A stretch of DNA of 64,000 bases, from assembly GCA_028687335.1 (NCBI GenBank), contig JAQUAI010000011.1, forward strand, positions 34,464 to 98,463, read 5' to 3'. The notes beneath the pieces were generated by a model that made no database searches, was not told the origin of the DNA, and saw nothing but the letters and a program-made list of their open reading frames with translations. Each line of letters begins with the position of its first letter. Positions within the stretch are counted from its first letter, which is position 1. The translations under genes and the position numbers were made by a program. Positions 42,335 through 50,106 of this stretch are shown one piece after another. Origin of the DNA: Gallionella sp. (GTDB taxonomy: Bacteria; Pseudomonadota; Gammaproteobacteria; Burkholderiales; Gallionellaceae).

Positions 42335-43363
42335 ATGAACCCCCAACCCAGTTTCGATATCGCCGTGTTAATCGGTCGTTTCCAACCCTTTCACATGGGT
42401 CATCAAGCCTTACTCAACCAAGCGCTGCAAGCAGCCTCTCGGGTAATCGTGGTGCTAGGCTCAGCCTTTCAAGCGCGCAGCGCTAAGAACCCGTTCACCT
42501 GGCAAGAGCGCGCAGCGATGATAGCTAGCACCTTGGACGAAGCCGACAAAGCTAACGTGAGCTTCACCCCGTTACGCGATTATTACGACGACCAACGCTG
42601 GTGCGCAGCGGTGAAAGACGCGGTAAACCAACACCGCAACGCGAGCGAAAACAATATCGCACTGGCCGGATTTCACAAGGATGCGAGCAGTGAATACCTC
42701 GCGCGTTTTCCCGAATGGACGTTTATCGAATTGCCGCAGTTTGGGAAAATCGACGCGGTCAGCGTGCGCCGGATATATTTCGGCAACGACTCCGAAGCCG
42801 CGCGACGAGCGCTGTTGTCCGGGCTGTTGCCGCCAGCCGTTGCGAACTATTTGCACGGCTGGCAACAGCTGCCGTATTTCGCTGACATGCAGCACGAACA
42901 TCAGGCGGTCGAAGCGGGCAAAATTCGCTGGGGCAACGGCCCGTTTATCACCGTAGATGCGGTGGTGACAGCAAACAACCACGTATTGCTGGTACGGCGC
43001 GGCGGCGAATTGGGGCACGGCTTGTGGGCCGTACCGGGCGGATTTCTCGAAACACGCGAACGTCTGTTGCAAGGTGCAATCCGCGAACTAAAGGAAGAGA
43101 CCGGCTTAGCCACGCTCAACACACGCATGGAAGAGTGCCTGCAAGCTGTCGCCGTATTCGACCACCCCGACCGCAGTCAGCGCGGCAGAACGATTACTCA
43201 CGCGCACTGGTTCGACCTAGGAGAATGCACACATCTCCCGCAAGTTTCAGGAAATGATGATGCCGACGATGCCCAATGGATTGCGATTGCCGACTTGAAC
43301 AACATGGAAGAATCTCTCTTTGAAGACCATTTCGTTATTTTGAAACATTTTTTGGCTGTTTAA
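42335..43363 (+). CDS. nadM: Bifunctional NMN adenylyltransferase / Nudix hydrolase
   Basis: The 342-residue fusion joins an N-terminal nucleotidyltransferase (LIGRFQPFHMGHQALLNQAL with HxGH, and DAVSVRRIYFG near residue 145) to a C-terminal Nudix domain. The Nudix box GGFLETRERLLQGAIRELKE continues with ETG and is intact. This matches the NadM-Nudix architecture known from cyanobacteria and some proteobacteria: NAD synthesis from NMN plus ADP-ribose hydrolysis. ADP-ribose is also the NrtR ligand, so the enzyme could tune the regulator. It lies 73 bases after nadE. Confidence 0.93.
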   Translation: MNPQPSFDIAVLIGRFQPFHMGHQALLNQALQAASRVIVVLGSAFQARSAKNPFTWQERAAMIASTLDEADKANVSFTPLRDYYDDQRWCAAVKDAVNQHRNASENNIALAGFHKDASSEYLARFPEWTFIELPQFGKIDAVSVRRIYFGNDSEAARRALLSGLLPPAVANYLHGWQQLPYFADMQHEHQAVEAGKIRWGNGPFITVDAVVTANNHVLLVRRGGELGHGLWAVPGGFLETRERLLQGAIRELKEETGLATLNTRMEECLQAVAVFDHPDRSQRGRTITHAHWFDLGECTHLPQVSGNDDADDAQWIAIADLNNMEESLFEDHFVILKHFLAV

Positions 43364-43388
43364 CTCAGAACACCCATTAGCTCCCAAA

Positions 43389-43424
43389 CCGCGCCACTCC
43401 CTTCATCCACAAGAAGTGGCGCGG
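43389..43424 (+). terminator. Stable hairpin after the NAD operon
   Basis: A perfect 10-bp stem CCGCGCCACT/AGTGGCGCGG with a 16-nt loop follows the nadM stop. It has no T-run, so it may stabilise the mRNA end or aid Rho-dependent termination. The rest of 43364-43551 shows nothing else clear. Confidence 0.5.
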
Positions 43425-43551
43425 CCTGAGCCTCATAAGCAATCGCAGGGACAATTTTGCAGTATCTGACTTGAGGCTTAACTCGATCCGTTCGAAACCA
43501 AACCGCCGCCGCTTGGTCTATGCTTCGCCCTAATCATCACACCGCATTTTC

Positions 43552-44505
43552 ATGTCCCGCTCACTTCCCGTTCGCATAGGCCAGTATTCCATCATCCGCC
43601 AGCTCGGATCGGGTGCGACTTCGGACGTGTATCTGGCGCAGGATGCATCCTTCTCCATTGTCGCCATCAAGCAATTCAGCAAAGCGTCAAACTCATCGTG
43701 GCACAAGCAGATGTTTTTGACCGAAATGGAATTGGGGCAGCAAATGCAGCACAAGAACATCGTGCGCGTAATGGGTGCCGATTTGGACGAGCGCAGCGGG
43801 GCTTATCTGGTGATGGAATATGTGCCGGGTGTCTCACTCGACCGGCACGAGCAAGAGGCCGATTTACTGCCCATCAATTTGGTGCTGTCCATCATCGAGC
43901 AAATCGCTGGCGCATTAAGGTACGCGGCAGAATTAGGCATCGTGCACCGCGATGTAAAACCCGCGAATATTATTTTGATGGCCGACGGCACAGCCAAGCT
44001 TACCGACTTCGGCTGTGCCATACCAAGCAACCGGCTGGGCTCGGTGGTGGCGGGCAGTCTGGCTTATATGTCACCCGAACAAATTGAAGGAGAGGCACTC
44101 GACCAGCGTGCCGACATCTACGCGCTGGGCGCGGTTTTATATCGTTTGCTAACGGGCAAGTACACCTTTGAAGCGGAATCGAATTTCGATGCCCGCATCG
44201 CCATTTTGAATTTCCCCATCATTCCCATTGAGCGCTTCCGCCAAGGACTGCCACCTGACTTGGTAGCAGTCATCAGCCGTGCCCTGAAAAAAATTGCCGC
44301 CGAACGCTATGCCACATGGGATGCGTTTTTGCACGACTTCGGCGATGCTGCGCACGGTATCCGCATGAGCGACCACGATCTTGATTTGTATCGTGGTCTG
44401 AGCATACCAACCCAGTCTGCTCTTTCCAGCTATTCGTCTCCCTCACGCGAATTTTCGCGTAGCGGGTTTTCTCGCAGCACGATGCCAGAGTCATTCGGCG
44501 GATAG
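43552..44505 (+). CDS. Soluble Ser/Thr protein kinase (Hanks type)
   Basis: The 317-residue kinase has a glycine loop RQLGSGATSDVYLA, the catalytic lysine in VAIKQF, the catalytic loop IVHRDVKPANI, DFG in LTDFGCAIP and the APE-equivalent YMSPEQ. There is no transmembrane segment or sensor domain. The C-terminus is short and Ser/Arg-rich. Neighbours give no clear substrate. It may be transcribed alone, since the gap upstream is 188 bases. Confidence 0.92.
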   Translation: MSRSLPVRIGQYSIIRQLGSGATSDVYLAQDASFSIVAIKQFSKASNSSWHKQMFLTEMELGQQMQHKNIVRVMGADLDERSGAYLVMEYVPGVSLDRHEQEADLLPINLVLSIIEQIAGALRYAAELGIVHRDVKPANIILMADGTAKLTDFGCAIPSNRLGSVVAGSLAYMSPEQIEGEALDQRADIYALGAVLYRLLTGKYTFEAESNFDARIAILNFPIIPIERFRQGLPPDLVAVISRALKKIAAERYATWDAFLHDFGDAAHGIRMSDHDLDLYRGLSIPTQSALSSYSSPSREFSRSGFSRSTMPESFGG

Positions 44506-44645
44506 TTGTGTAATAGGTTTTGGTTAGGGTTGTACTCCACTAAAAACGCACATCGCAATGATGCTGATTGCAACGGCAGGGGCGATACCTGCCAGTTGCA
44601 TCAAGCTTGTATAAGCACTGTGTATTTCACCTTTGCGCCGTCTCT

Positions 44646-44672
44646 TAAAAAACCCGCTCGTTGCGGTTTTTT
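44646..44672. terminator. Bidirectional terminator between kinase and AhpD-like gene
   Basis: The stem AAAAAACCCGC/GCGGTTTTTT with loop TCGTT has A- and T-runs on its two sides, so it can end transcription from both convergent genes. The remainder of 44506-44701 contains no supported gene. Confidence 0.8.
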
Positions 44673-44701
44673 GGTTTTTGTAGATGCCTTTTTGCACTGC
44701 T

Positions 44702-45220
44702 TCAAAAATCAACATCGATGTGCATTACCTTGGCAAAACGATTAAAGCCCGCGAATAGCTCCATTACGCCAAGTGCTTCGATAATCTCTGCCTCGGTATA
44801 TCCCGTGGCAATCAAATTATCAAAATCCTGACGCTGAATATCATGGTTTCGCTGGTTTGCCTGACGGACAAATCTGACCAGCGCGACATCCCGTTTCGAT
44901 AGATGTGCGGCGAGTTCGCCGCGAACCATATCCGCGATTTGCTGGTCCTGCATTCCCATACTGCGCAATGCGGCCCCGTGCGCCGCAACACAATAACTAC
45001 AGCCATTGTCATGCGATACAAGCAAAGCGATCACTTCTTTGAGCAAGCGTTTGATTTTTCCGTGAAGCAGCAGCAAGCGAACTTTGTTCCAGTTAGCTTC
45101 GAGCAGCGGCGGATATTTGGCATATGTCTGAAAAAGATTGGGGATAAAACCAAAAGTTCTGCCAATGTCGTGAAGTATAAGTAGTGCGTGATCTGTTTCG
45201 GTTTTTGCTTCTTGAGTCAT
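44702..45220 (-). CDS. AhpD-like / carboxymuconolactone decarboxylase family protein
   Basis: The 172-residue protein has the alkylhydroperoxidase-D core with the redox motif GCSYCVAAHGAAL (CxxCxxxH) at about residues 73-80. The N-terminal FGFIPNLFQTYAKYP is typical of the family. It is likely a thiol peroxidase or disulfide reductase partner. It is last in a minus-strand series with a redoxin, a tautomerase and a second AhpD-like gene, suggesting one peroxide or thiol-stress unit. Confidence 0.88.
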   Translation of the reverse strand: MTQEAKTETDHALLILHDIGRTFGFIPNLFQTYAKYPPLLEANWNKVRLLLLHGKIKRLLKEVIALLVSHDNGCSYCVAAHGAALRSMGMQDQQIADMVRGELAAHLSKRDVALVRFVRQANQRNHDIQRQDFDNLIATGYTEAEIIEALGVMELFAGFNRFAKVMHIDVDF

Positions 45221-45269
45221 GGTTAAAGTCTCCGTGAAATTAATGATCCGGCATGCGTCAAATGGGTTG

Positions 45270-46163
45270 TCATACCGTTTGACTACACGCTTTATTGCAT
45301 TCGCTTTTCACCACGCCATTGCGGCGCAGTACATCGAGATAGACATCTGGCTCGGGACGAATACGGTAGTTGTCTGTTTCGTGCGTCCACACGATTTTTC
45401 CGTCCTTGCCGGTGATGATGACCGTCGGCATTACCGTGTCGCTGTCATAACCCAGCATCTGCATACCCATGGGCAAGCCGTTTTTATGCTCGATACCCAG
45501 CACACGCGCTGCCGCATTACCTTCATCGGTAAGAAAGTCGAACTTTGCGTCATATATCTTGGAGACCCCCACCGTGTTCTCATGCGGCTGCGGCGCAATC
45601 AGAGCCACACGCACGCCGAGTGCATCGATTTGCTTATAACGCGCCATCAACTCCTTGATCTGCGCGGTGCAGAAGGGGCACCAGTTACCGCGATAGAAAA
45701 TCAGGATCGCGGGCTTGTCGGTGAGTTGTGCAGAATTGATCAGCTTGCCATCCACATTGCGCACAATGAAGTAAGGTAGCTTGCCTCCGACCACCAGCTT
45801 CATGCTGGGTTGACGATGGCCATAGGTCGAAAACCAGTAGGAGTACAGCAGGAATGTCACCCAGCCGACCGCCCCCAACAACGCCGCCACACCTTCCGCG
45901 CCAGTGGTAGCCCAGACGAAACCCGCCACCGCCGCCCCAGCCACGCCCAGCAGATTGATCAATGGAAAGTGCGCACTGGTGCGCGCCATGTCCTTCAGCA
46001 TCATGGCGCGCATGATGACCGTGAGGATAGGTGCGACTGTCAGCAGCACGCCGCCCCAGGCCATCAGGTTTTCGCCCTGATAAATCATCCAGCCCGCATA
46101 GCCTGCGATGCCCATGATGAACATCATGTAACTGCTGATAAAAATTGATTTGAGTAAGTTCAT
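45270..46163 (-). CDS. Membrane-anchored redoxin (peroxiredoxin/thioredoxin-like)
   Basis: The 297-residue protein has four predicted membrane spans in the first 112 residues and then a redoxin domain. Its active site FYRGNWCPFCTAQIKEL has C162 and C165. This is an AhpC/TSA-type fold with a resolving cysteine directly in CxxC. A C-terminal pair CNKACSQ could act in electron relay. Fusion to a polytopic membrane part is uncommon and suggests electron entry from the membrane; that is inference. Confidence 0.85.
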   Translation of the reverse strand: MNLLKSIFISSYMMFIMGIAGYAGWMIYQGENLMAWGGVLLTVAPILTVIMRAMMLKDMARTSAHFPLINLLGVAGAAVAGFVWATTGAEGVAALLGAVGWVTFLLYSYWFSTYGHRQPSMKLVVGGKLPYFIVRNVDGKLINSAQLTDKPAILIFYRGNWCPFCTAQIKELMARYKQIDALGVRVALIAPQPHENTVGVSKIYDAKFDFLTDEGNAAARVLGIEHKNGLPMGMQMLGYDSDTVMPTVIITGKDGKIVWTHETDNYRIRPEPDVYLDVLRRNGVVKSECNKACSQTV

Positions 46164-46218
46164 GGTTTTCCTTTTTCATTGTCCGCACACCCCGCGCACC
46201 ATTCGTGCGCGGGAGCGG

Positions 46219-46431
46219 CTATTGATTCATCGCTCGCAATGCTTCGGTGGTAACGGGATGGCCGCCGACACCCCATGCGCCCGAAGCGACATCCTCGATC
46301 AGCACCCACGTAACCTGACGCAGACCTTCGCCTTCCACCGACACAACCGCATCAGTAACTTTGCGAATAATTTCCTGTTTTTGTTCGAGCGTCAGATAGC
46401 CGCTGACACCTTTGATTTGAACGAGTGGCAT
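46219..46431 (-). CDS. 4-oxalocrotonate tautomerase-like protein
   Basis: The 70-residue protein starts at ATG 46431 after GGAGGG; the longer frame to 46491 overlaps the preceding gene. Removal of Met would expose the catalytic Pro-1 (PLVQIKG), and Arg-type residues follow in EGLRQVTWVLIEDV. The natural substrate is unknown. It lies between the redoxin and an AhpD-like gene in the same direction. Confidence 0.88.
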   Translation of the reverse strand: MPLVQIKGVSGYLTLEQKQEIIRKVTDAVVSVEGEGLRQVTWVLIEDVASGAWGVGGHPVTTEALRAMNQ

Positions 46432-46448
46432 GGTTTTCCCTCCGTCGG

Positions 46449-47033
46449 TTAATGGTGATTGCAACTTGGGTTCGCAGACGGTGCTTGCCATACCTCTCCG
46501 GCAAAGGCGACATCCAGCGGTATGTCGGCCAGATGGTTAGTGTAATTGCTCAGTGTTTTCATCGTTACACCAAGCACAACTTCCAGCGCGTGTTGCGCGG
46601 TGTAACCGGCAGCAAAAAAATCTTTGAGCAATTGGCTATCCGCCACCCAGCCCCGCTCACGCACCACGGCTTGGGCAAACTGGCTAAGGATGTTCAATTT
46701 GTTATTCGCCAGCGGCTGTGCGGCGCGCAGTGCGGCGATGATGTCGCCGGAAACTTTGACCATATTGCGCGCGATAAAAGAATGGGCTGCCACGCAATAT
46801 TCGCAACGGTTTTCAACGCTGACGGTGATCAGTACCACTTGCTGCTCTTCTGGTGTCAGTGAGCTTTCTTCCAGCAGCGCGCTCAATTGCTTGTATGCCT
46901 GTAGCGTGGTTGGTGCTTCAGCAAACTGAGCGTATAGATTGGGGATAAATCCCAAGCCTTGCTGGGCAGCTTCAAGCAAGGGAAGTGCAGCGATAGGCGC
47001 AGTTGCGAGGGTGTGCAGTTTGAAGTGGCTCAT
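46449..47033 (-). CDS. AhpD-like / carboxymuconolactone decarboxylase family protein
   Basis: The 194-residue homologue of the protein encoded at 44702-45220 has the motif ENRCEYCVAAHSFIA (CxxCxxxH) and the start QGLGFIPNLYAQFAEAP. The His-containing C-terminal tail CNHH is extra. It leads the four-gene redox series and is preceded by a repeat-rich 390-base gap that must contain the promoter. Confidence 0.9.
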   Translation of the reverse strand: MSHFKLHTLATAPIAALPLLEAAQQGLGFIPNLYAQFAEAPTTLQAYKQLSALLEESSLTPEEQQVVLITVSVENRCEYCVAAHSFIARNMVKVSGDIIAALRAAQPLANNKLNILSQFAQAVVRERGWVADSQLLKDFFAAGYTAQHALEVVLGVTMKTLSNYTNHLADIPLDVAFAGEVWQAPSANPSCNHH

Positions 47034-47148
47034 GTTGTTCTCCTGAAGTTAAGCAACGATGCTGTTGCTGGAACGTATTTTCAGGAAGCGGAGCATTTCT
47101 CTCCATGACTGCAAAGCGGGGATTTATGTCTGATCGTCCAGACGCTTA

Positions 47149-47283
47149 GGGATGCACTGATTAATTCATCTTTGCGAGGAGAGCAGCGACGTGGCAAACC
47201 AGAATTCTATTTAAGATCAATAAACTGGATTGCCACGCTGCGCTCGCAATGACAGACTGGGTGAATAAATCAGTATCTCCTTA
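47149..47283. repeat. Nested palindromic repeat element
   Basis: Outer arms AGGGATGCACTGATTAATTC (from 47149) and TGAATAAATCAGTATCTCCT (47262-47281) are imperfect inverted copies. Inside them lies a second inverted repeat, TTTGCGAGGAGAGCAGCGAC (from 47171) and ATTGCCACGCTGCGCTCGCA (47229-47248). The inner sequence is the widespread CATTGCGAGGAGCGACG...GGCAATCC type of dispersed repeat. The rest of the 47034-47423 gap shows no gene. Confidence 0.65.
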
Positions 47284-47423
47284 GCTGTCGTCATATATGG
47301 CGGCGCGCAATAACCAACGACGGAATTGATCGCTGGGGCACCGTCGGATACCAGCCTGACCAAAGGTCAACCAGACCTGAGTTCATCGAATGGACGGTAT
47401 GGCATAAGAAGGGGCGTACGCTA

Positions 47424-48326
47424 TCAATTGCCGCGCGCTTTGCCGGGCGAAATGCCAATGATGCGTTTGAACGCTTTGCGGAAAGCGGCTTCCGACTCGT
47501 AGCCGCATTTCATAGCGACATCCAGCATATTGGCATTGCCGTCGGCGAGCATACCGCTGGCAAGTTGCATGCGCCATATTGCAACAAATTCCATCGGCGA
47601 CATTCTGACCTGTTGCGTGAAACGCTCCGAAAACGCCGAGCGCGATTGGCATGCAAGACCGGCCATGCGCTCCACTGTCCAAGATTCGGCTGGCGCGTCG
47701 ATAAAAGCCGTGACGGCAACGCGCAGATGTTCGTCCGATAATGTCGTTAGCAGCGGCGACAGCTTTGGCTCCACATGCAACGTGTGCCGGATGACATAGA
47801 GAAACAGTGTGTCCGACAGACGATCCAATACCGCAGCCGCACCGAGATCATTCCGGCTGGCTTCCTCAGTCATCATTTCGATCAAGCCTCGCATTTGCCG
47901 ACCAACAGGACTTTGGTCAGGTCGAATCAACATGAAGTCAGGAAACGCAGCCAGCAATAGGCGACGAATATGGGCGGGCAATTTCAAATGGCCGCACAGC
48001 AAACCGGTACCCGGTGCGGTTTTATCCAGCGGCGCGGGTTGGCTGTAATCAAAGTCCTGCTGCGAAATCATCGCGTGCGCGCTGAAGCTGTGTGCGGCAT
48101 CGTGCGGAAAAAAAGCAATATCGCCAGCCAGCAACAATACCGGCTCGGCTTGTTGCGGCATATGTACCCACGCCTCGCCGTGACACACCAAATGGAAGGT
48201 GGTGGCATCAGAACCTCCGGGCGTGGACATATGCCATGCATCACACAACTGGCCGACGTAATACACCTCCGAGCCGAGATGTAAGCGGCGCAGAAAATCG
48301 TCAATATAGGCAGTAACCGTCGGCAT
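47424..48326 (-). CDS. AraC-family regulator with N-terminal cupin
   Basis: The 300-residue protein has an N-terminal cupin-like domain (about residues 15-95, FHLVCHGEAWVHMPQQAEPV, FFPHDAAHSFSAH). The C-terminal AraC double helix-turn-helix includes FSERFTQQVRMSPMEFVAIW and MKCGYESEAAFRKAFKRI. It lies upstream of, and in the same direction as, the AhpD/redoxin/tautomerase genes and is the obvious candidate regulator. It also follows the anti-sigma gene by 12 bases, so it may be read through from the sigma unit. The effector is unknown. Confidence 0.88.
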   Translation of the reverse strand: MPTVTAYIDDFLRRLHLGSEVYYVGQLCDAWHMSTPGGSDATTFHLVCHGEAWVHMPQQAEPVLLLAGDIAFFPHDAAHSFSAHAMISQQDFDYSQPAPLDKTAPGTGLLCGHLKLPAHIRRLLLAAFPDFMLIRPDQSPVGRQMRGLIEMMTEEASRNDLGAAAVLDRLSDTLFLYVIRHTLHVEPKLSPLLTTLSDEHLRVAVTAFIDAPAESWTVERMAGLACQSRSAFSERFTQQVRMSPMEFVAIWRMQLASGMLADGNANMLDVAMKCGYESEAAFRKAFKRIIGISPGKARGN

Positions 48327-48338
48327 ATTTGACCAGTC

Positions 48339-48515
48339 TTAAAGTTTGCGCGGCAACTCACGCGCTGCCTTACGGATAAAAACGAGCTGTTTCTCGAAGT
48401 TGCGACAGCCCCGGCACATCAGCAAATGCATGCGCATCGCGATGCGTTCACCCAGCGTAACGGGTCGCTCATAAGATTGCGACAGCAGTTCGGTATTTTG
48501 TTTACAGTCGAGCAT
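48339..48515 (-). CDS. Small zinc-type anti-sigma factor
   Basis: The 58-residue protein starts at ATG 48515 after GAGGTG. The pattern HLLMCRGCRNF (HxxxCxxC), with an N-terminal Cys in MLDCKQ, matches the zf-HC2/ZAS anti-sigma module. There is no membrane span, so it is cytoplasmic, and oxidation or metal exchange at the Cys-His site could release sigma. It begins right after the ECF sigma gene, the usual arrangement. Confidence 0.85.
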   Translation of the reverse strand: MLDCKQNTELLSQSYERPVTLGERIAMRMHLLMCRGCRNFEKQLVFIRKAARELPRKL

Positions 48516-48517
48516 AT

Positions 48518-49078
48518 TCACCTCGCATTTCCAAACCAGTTCAGATCGAGACATTCGCGCAATGCCAGCCGCGCGCGGTGCAATAACACCCAGCAGTTAG
48601 TCGGACTGACGGACAGTTCCTGACAGATTTCTTCCGTTGTCATTTCCATAAACTCACGCATCATAAAAGCGCGCGCGGTGTTAAGCGGCATGCGCTGGTT
48701 GCATTGCTCAAACACGTTCCAGAAATGCGCGTTCTCCAACGACTTTTCCGGCGCGTTCCAAGTTTGCGGCGGATCGGCCCAATGGCCGTTTTCCTTAAAC
48801 AAAGCATCGACTAACTCGCTTTCGTCCTCGCCTTCGGCAACCTCCAATTGCGGCTCGCGCGCGCGTTTACGCACTACGTCCATGATTTTGTGCTTGAGGA
48901 TACCGACTAGCCAAGTGCGCAAGGAAGACTGGGCGGCGAACTTATCACTTTCGATGGCGGCAATTAGCGTCTCCTGCACCACGTCCTCGGCCAGATGCGG
49001 GTCGCGCAATTGCAACATGGCGTAACGCAACAGGTAGCTGCGGTGCTGTTGCAAATCATCGTGATCAATGGTGTTCAT
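48518..49078 (-). CDS. ECF RNA polymerase sigma factor
   Basis: The 186-residue protein has sigma region 2 (HLAEDVVQETLIAAI, SLRTWLVGILKHKIMDVVRK) and region 4 (ARAFMMREFMEMTTEEICQE, then NCWVLLHRARLALREC) joined by an acidic linker. There is no region 1 or 3, as in extracytoplasmic-function sigma factors. It is paired with the zinc-type anti-sigma gene. The surrounding promoters with TGTAAGG-N15-CGACNAA are the likely targets. Confidence 0.93.
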   Translation of the reverse strand: MNTIDHDDLQQHRSYLLRYAMLQLRDPHLAEDVVQETLIAAIESDKFAAQSSLRTWLVGILKHKIMDVVRKRAREPQLEVAEGEDESELVDALFKENGHWADPPQTWNAPEKSLENAHFWNVFEQCNQRMPLNTARAFMMREFMEMTTEEICQELSVSPTNCWVLLHRARLALRECLDLNWFGNAR

Positions 49079-49133
49079 TCAGGCTCCGGTTGGCAAGCAA
49101 GGGGCGAACGCATGGTAGCACCCACCGGAATGC

Positions 49134-49160
49134 AAAACACCCGCCGAGTGAGGGCGGGTG
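49134..49160 (-). terminator. Terminator after the NPCAA cytochrome gene
   Basis: Read on the minus strand, CACCCGCC and GGCGGGTG form a stem with a 6-base loop followed by TTTTG. It lies between the cytochrome gene and the sigma gene, so sigma expression may be lower than that of the cytochrome, through partial readthrough. Confidence 0.65.
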
Positions 49161-49176
49161 CAGGCACAGCTTAAAC

Positions 49177-49800
49177 TCAGTGCTGCGTCGCGGCACAGGG
49201 ATTTTTTGCCGCACAAGGGTTTGTGGCAGCGCACGGATTTTTTGCCGCGCAGGGATTGCCCGCACGGAATCCTTTTTGCAGTGAGCCGGTATAGGCAGTG
49301 AGTGCGGCCAAGCGTTTACTGTTCCATGGCAGCGGTTTTGCCGCCATCGGTGCCACCATGCAAAACTGCACCATTTCATCCAGATGCACGGCTTTGACTC
49401 CGGCGCGCTCATCACTCATCTGCACATAGTGCGGATATGGCTGAGCAAAGGTGTTTTGAAATGCACCGTGGTTATCGTGACAGGTGTTGCACGACATGCC
49501 GTTACTGCTCAAATTGGTATCGCTAAATAGTCGCTTGCCGTATTTCAGCAACTCCGCCTGATTACCCCGATAAGGACGGTAGCGTGCCGGACGCATCACT
49601 TCTTTGGCATCCATTTTCATCATCGCAGCAGCGCAGGGATTGGCCGCAGCACAGGGGTTTTGGGCCGCACAGGGATTGGTGCGTGCGCTGCGCGGGGCAC
49701 AAGGGTTAGCGCGGCAAGGGGCGGCGTGTGCCATGCCACCCAGCGTCAAACTCAACACGCCGGAGGCAAGCAATGTATGCATTACACGGGTTCGTTTCAT
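49177..49800 (-). CDS. Exported heme-c protein flanked by NPCAA cysteine repeats
   Basis: The 207-residue protein has a signal peptide ending near GGMAHA. An N-terminal array follows with five (A/N)PC units, residues 28-56. The cytochrome domain has one heme motif CNTCH at 104-108 (SNGMSCNTCHDNHGAFQ). A C-terminal array of four NPCAA units occupies 181-204. Methionines in FCMVAPMAA may give the axial ligand. The Cys repeats are also direct repeats in the DNA. I do not recognise the family; metal or thiol capture next to a redox heme is inference. Confidence 0.85.
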   Translation of the reverse strand: MKRTRVMHTLLASGVLSLTLGGMAHAAPCRANPCAPRSARTNPCAAQNPCAAANPCAAAMMKMDAKEVMRPARYRPYRGNQAELLKYGKRLFSDTNLSSNGMSCNTCHDNHGAFQNTFAQPYPHYVQMSDERAGVKAVHLDEMVQFCMVAPMAAKPLPWNSKRLAALTAYTGSLQKGFRAGNPCAAKNPCAATNPCAAKNPCAATQH

Positions 49801-49812
49801 GTTGTGCCCTCC

Positions 49813-49941
49813 TTAACCGAGCAGCCAGAAAGCAGCAAAGCCAACCACAATCATAATCACCATGCCCAGCATCATTTTTTCATGGATGCACATACCGTGC
49901 GCCGTTTCACAACTGCCATTCATTTTGCACATCATGGACAT
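49813..49941 (-). CDS. 42-residue Met/Cys/His-rich membrane peptide
   Basis: A short frame begins at ATG 49941 after a strong AGGAGG site and ends 12 bases before the NPCAA cytochrome gene, whose own GGAGG lies directly after this stop. The N-terminus MSMMCKMNGSCETAHGMCIH holds three Cys, two His and several Met. It is followed by a single hydrophobic span (about residues 23-41) ending LLG. The composition suggests a copper- or other soft-metal-binding membrane peptide. It is the first gene after the minus-strand ECF-type promoter. Confidence 0.8.
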   Translation of the reverse strand: MSMMCKMNGSCETAHGMCIHEKMMLGMVIMIVVGFAAFWLLG

Positions 49942-49996
49942 TTCAACCTCCTATCAAGTATTGGATAAGTCACGAATCTGACGGTGACATGCGTTG

Positions 49997-50022
49997 GTCG
50001 CGCAGTTTCGGGAAACCTTACA
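49997..50022 (-). promoter_or_regulatory. ECF-type promoter (minus) for the Met-rich peptide and NPCAA cytochrome
   Basis: On the minus strand TGTAAGG (50022-50016), exactly 15 bases, then CGACCAA. The distance to the first start codon (49941) leaves room for a short leader. It is identical in spacing to two other promoters in the region. Confidence 0.75.
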
Positions 50023-50035
50023 TATTTTTATGGCG

Positions 50036-50061
50036 TGTAAGGAATTGCGATCTGATACGAC
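50036..50061 (+). promoter_or_regulatory. ECF-type promoter (plus) for the thioredoxin-CcdA-HD-GYP unit
   Basis: TGTAAGG (50036-50042), 15 bases, then CGACAAA from 50058. It is back to back with the minus-strand copy 14 bases away, so one sigma factor would fire both divergent units. Confidence 0.75.
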
Positions 50062-50106
50062 AAATGGCCATCGAACGACTCGATACCCACATTTAAGGAG
50101 ATCACG

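Noticed and set aside
49190..49720. Regular DNA repeats of the NPCAA arrays as a CRISPR-like array
   Set aside because: Repeats are short, in frame and explained by the repeated peptide.
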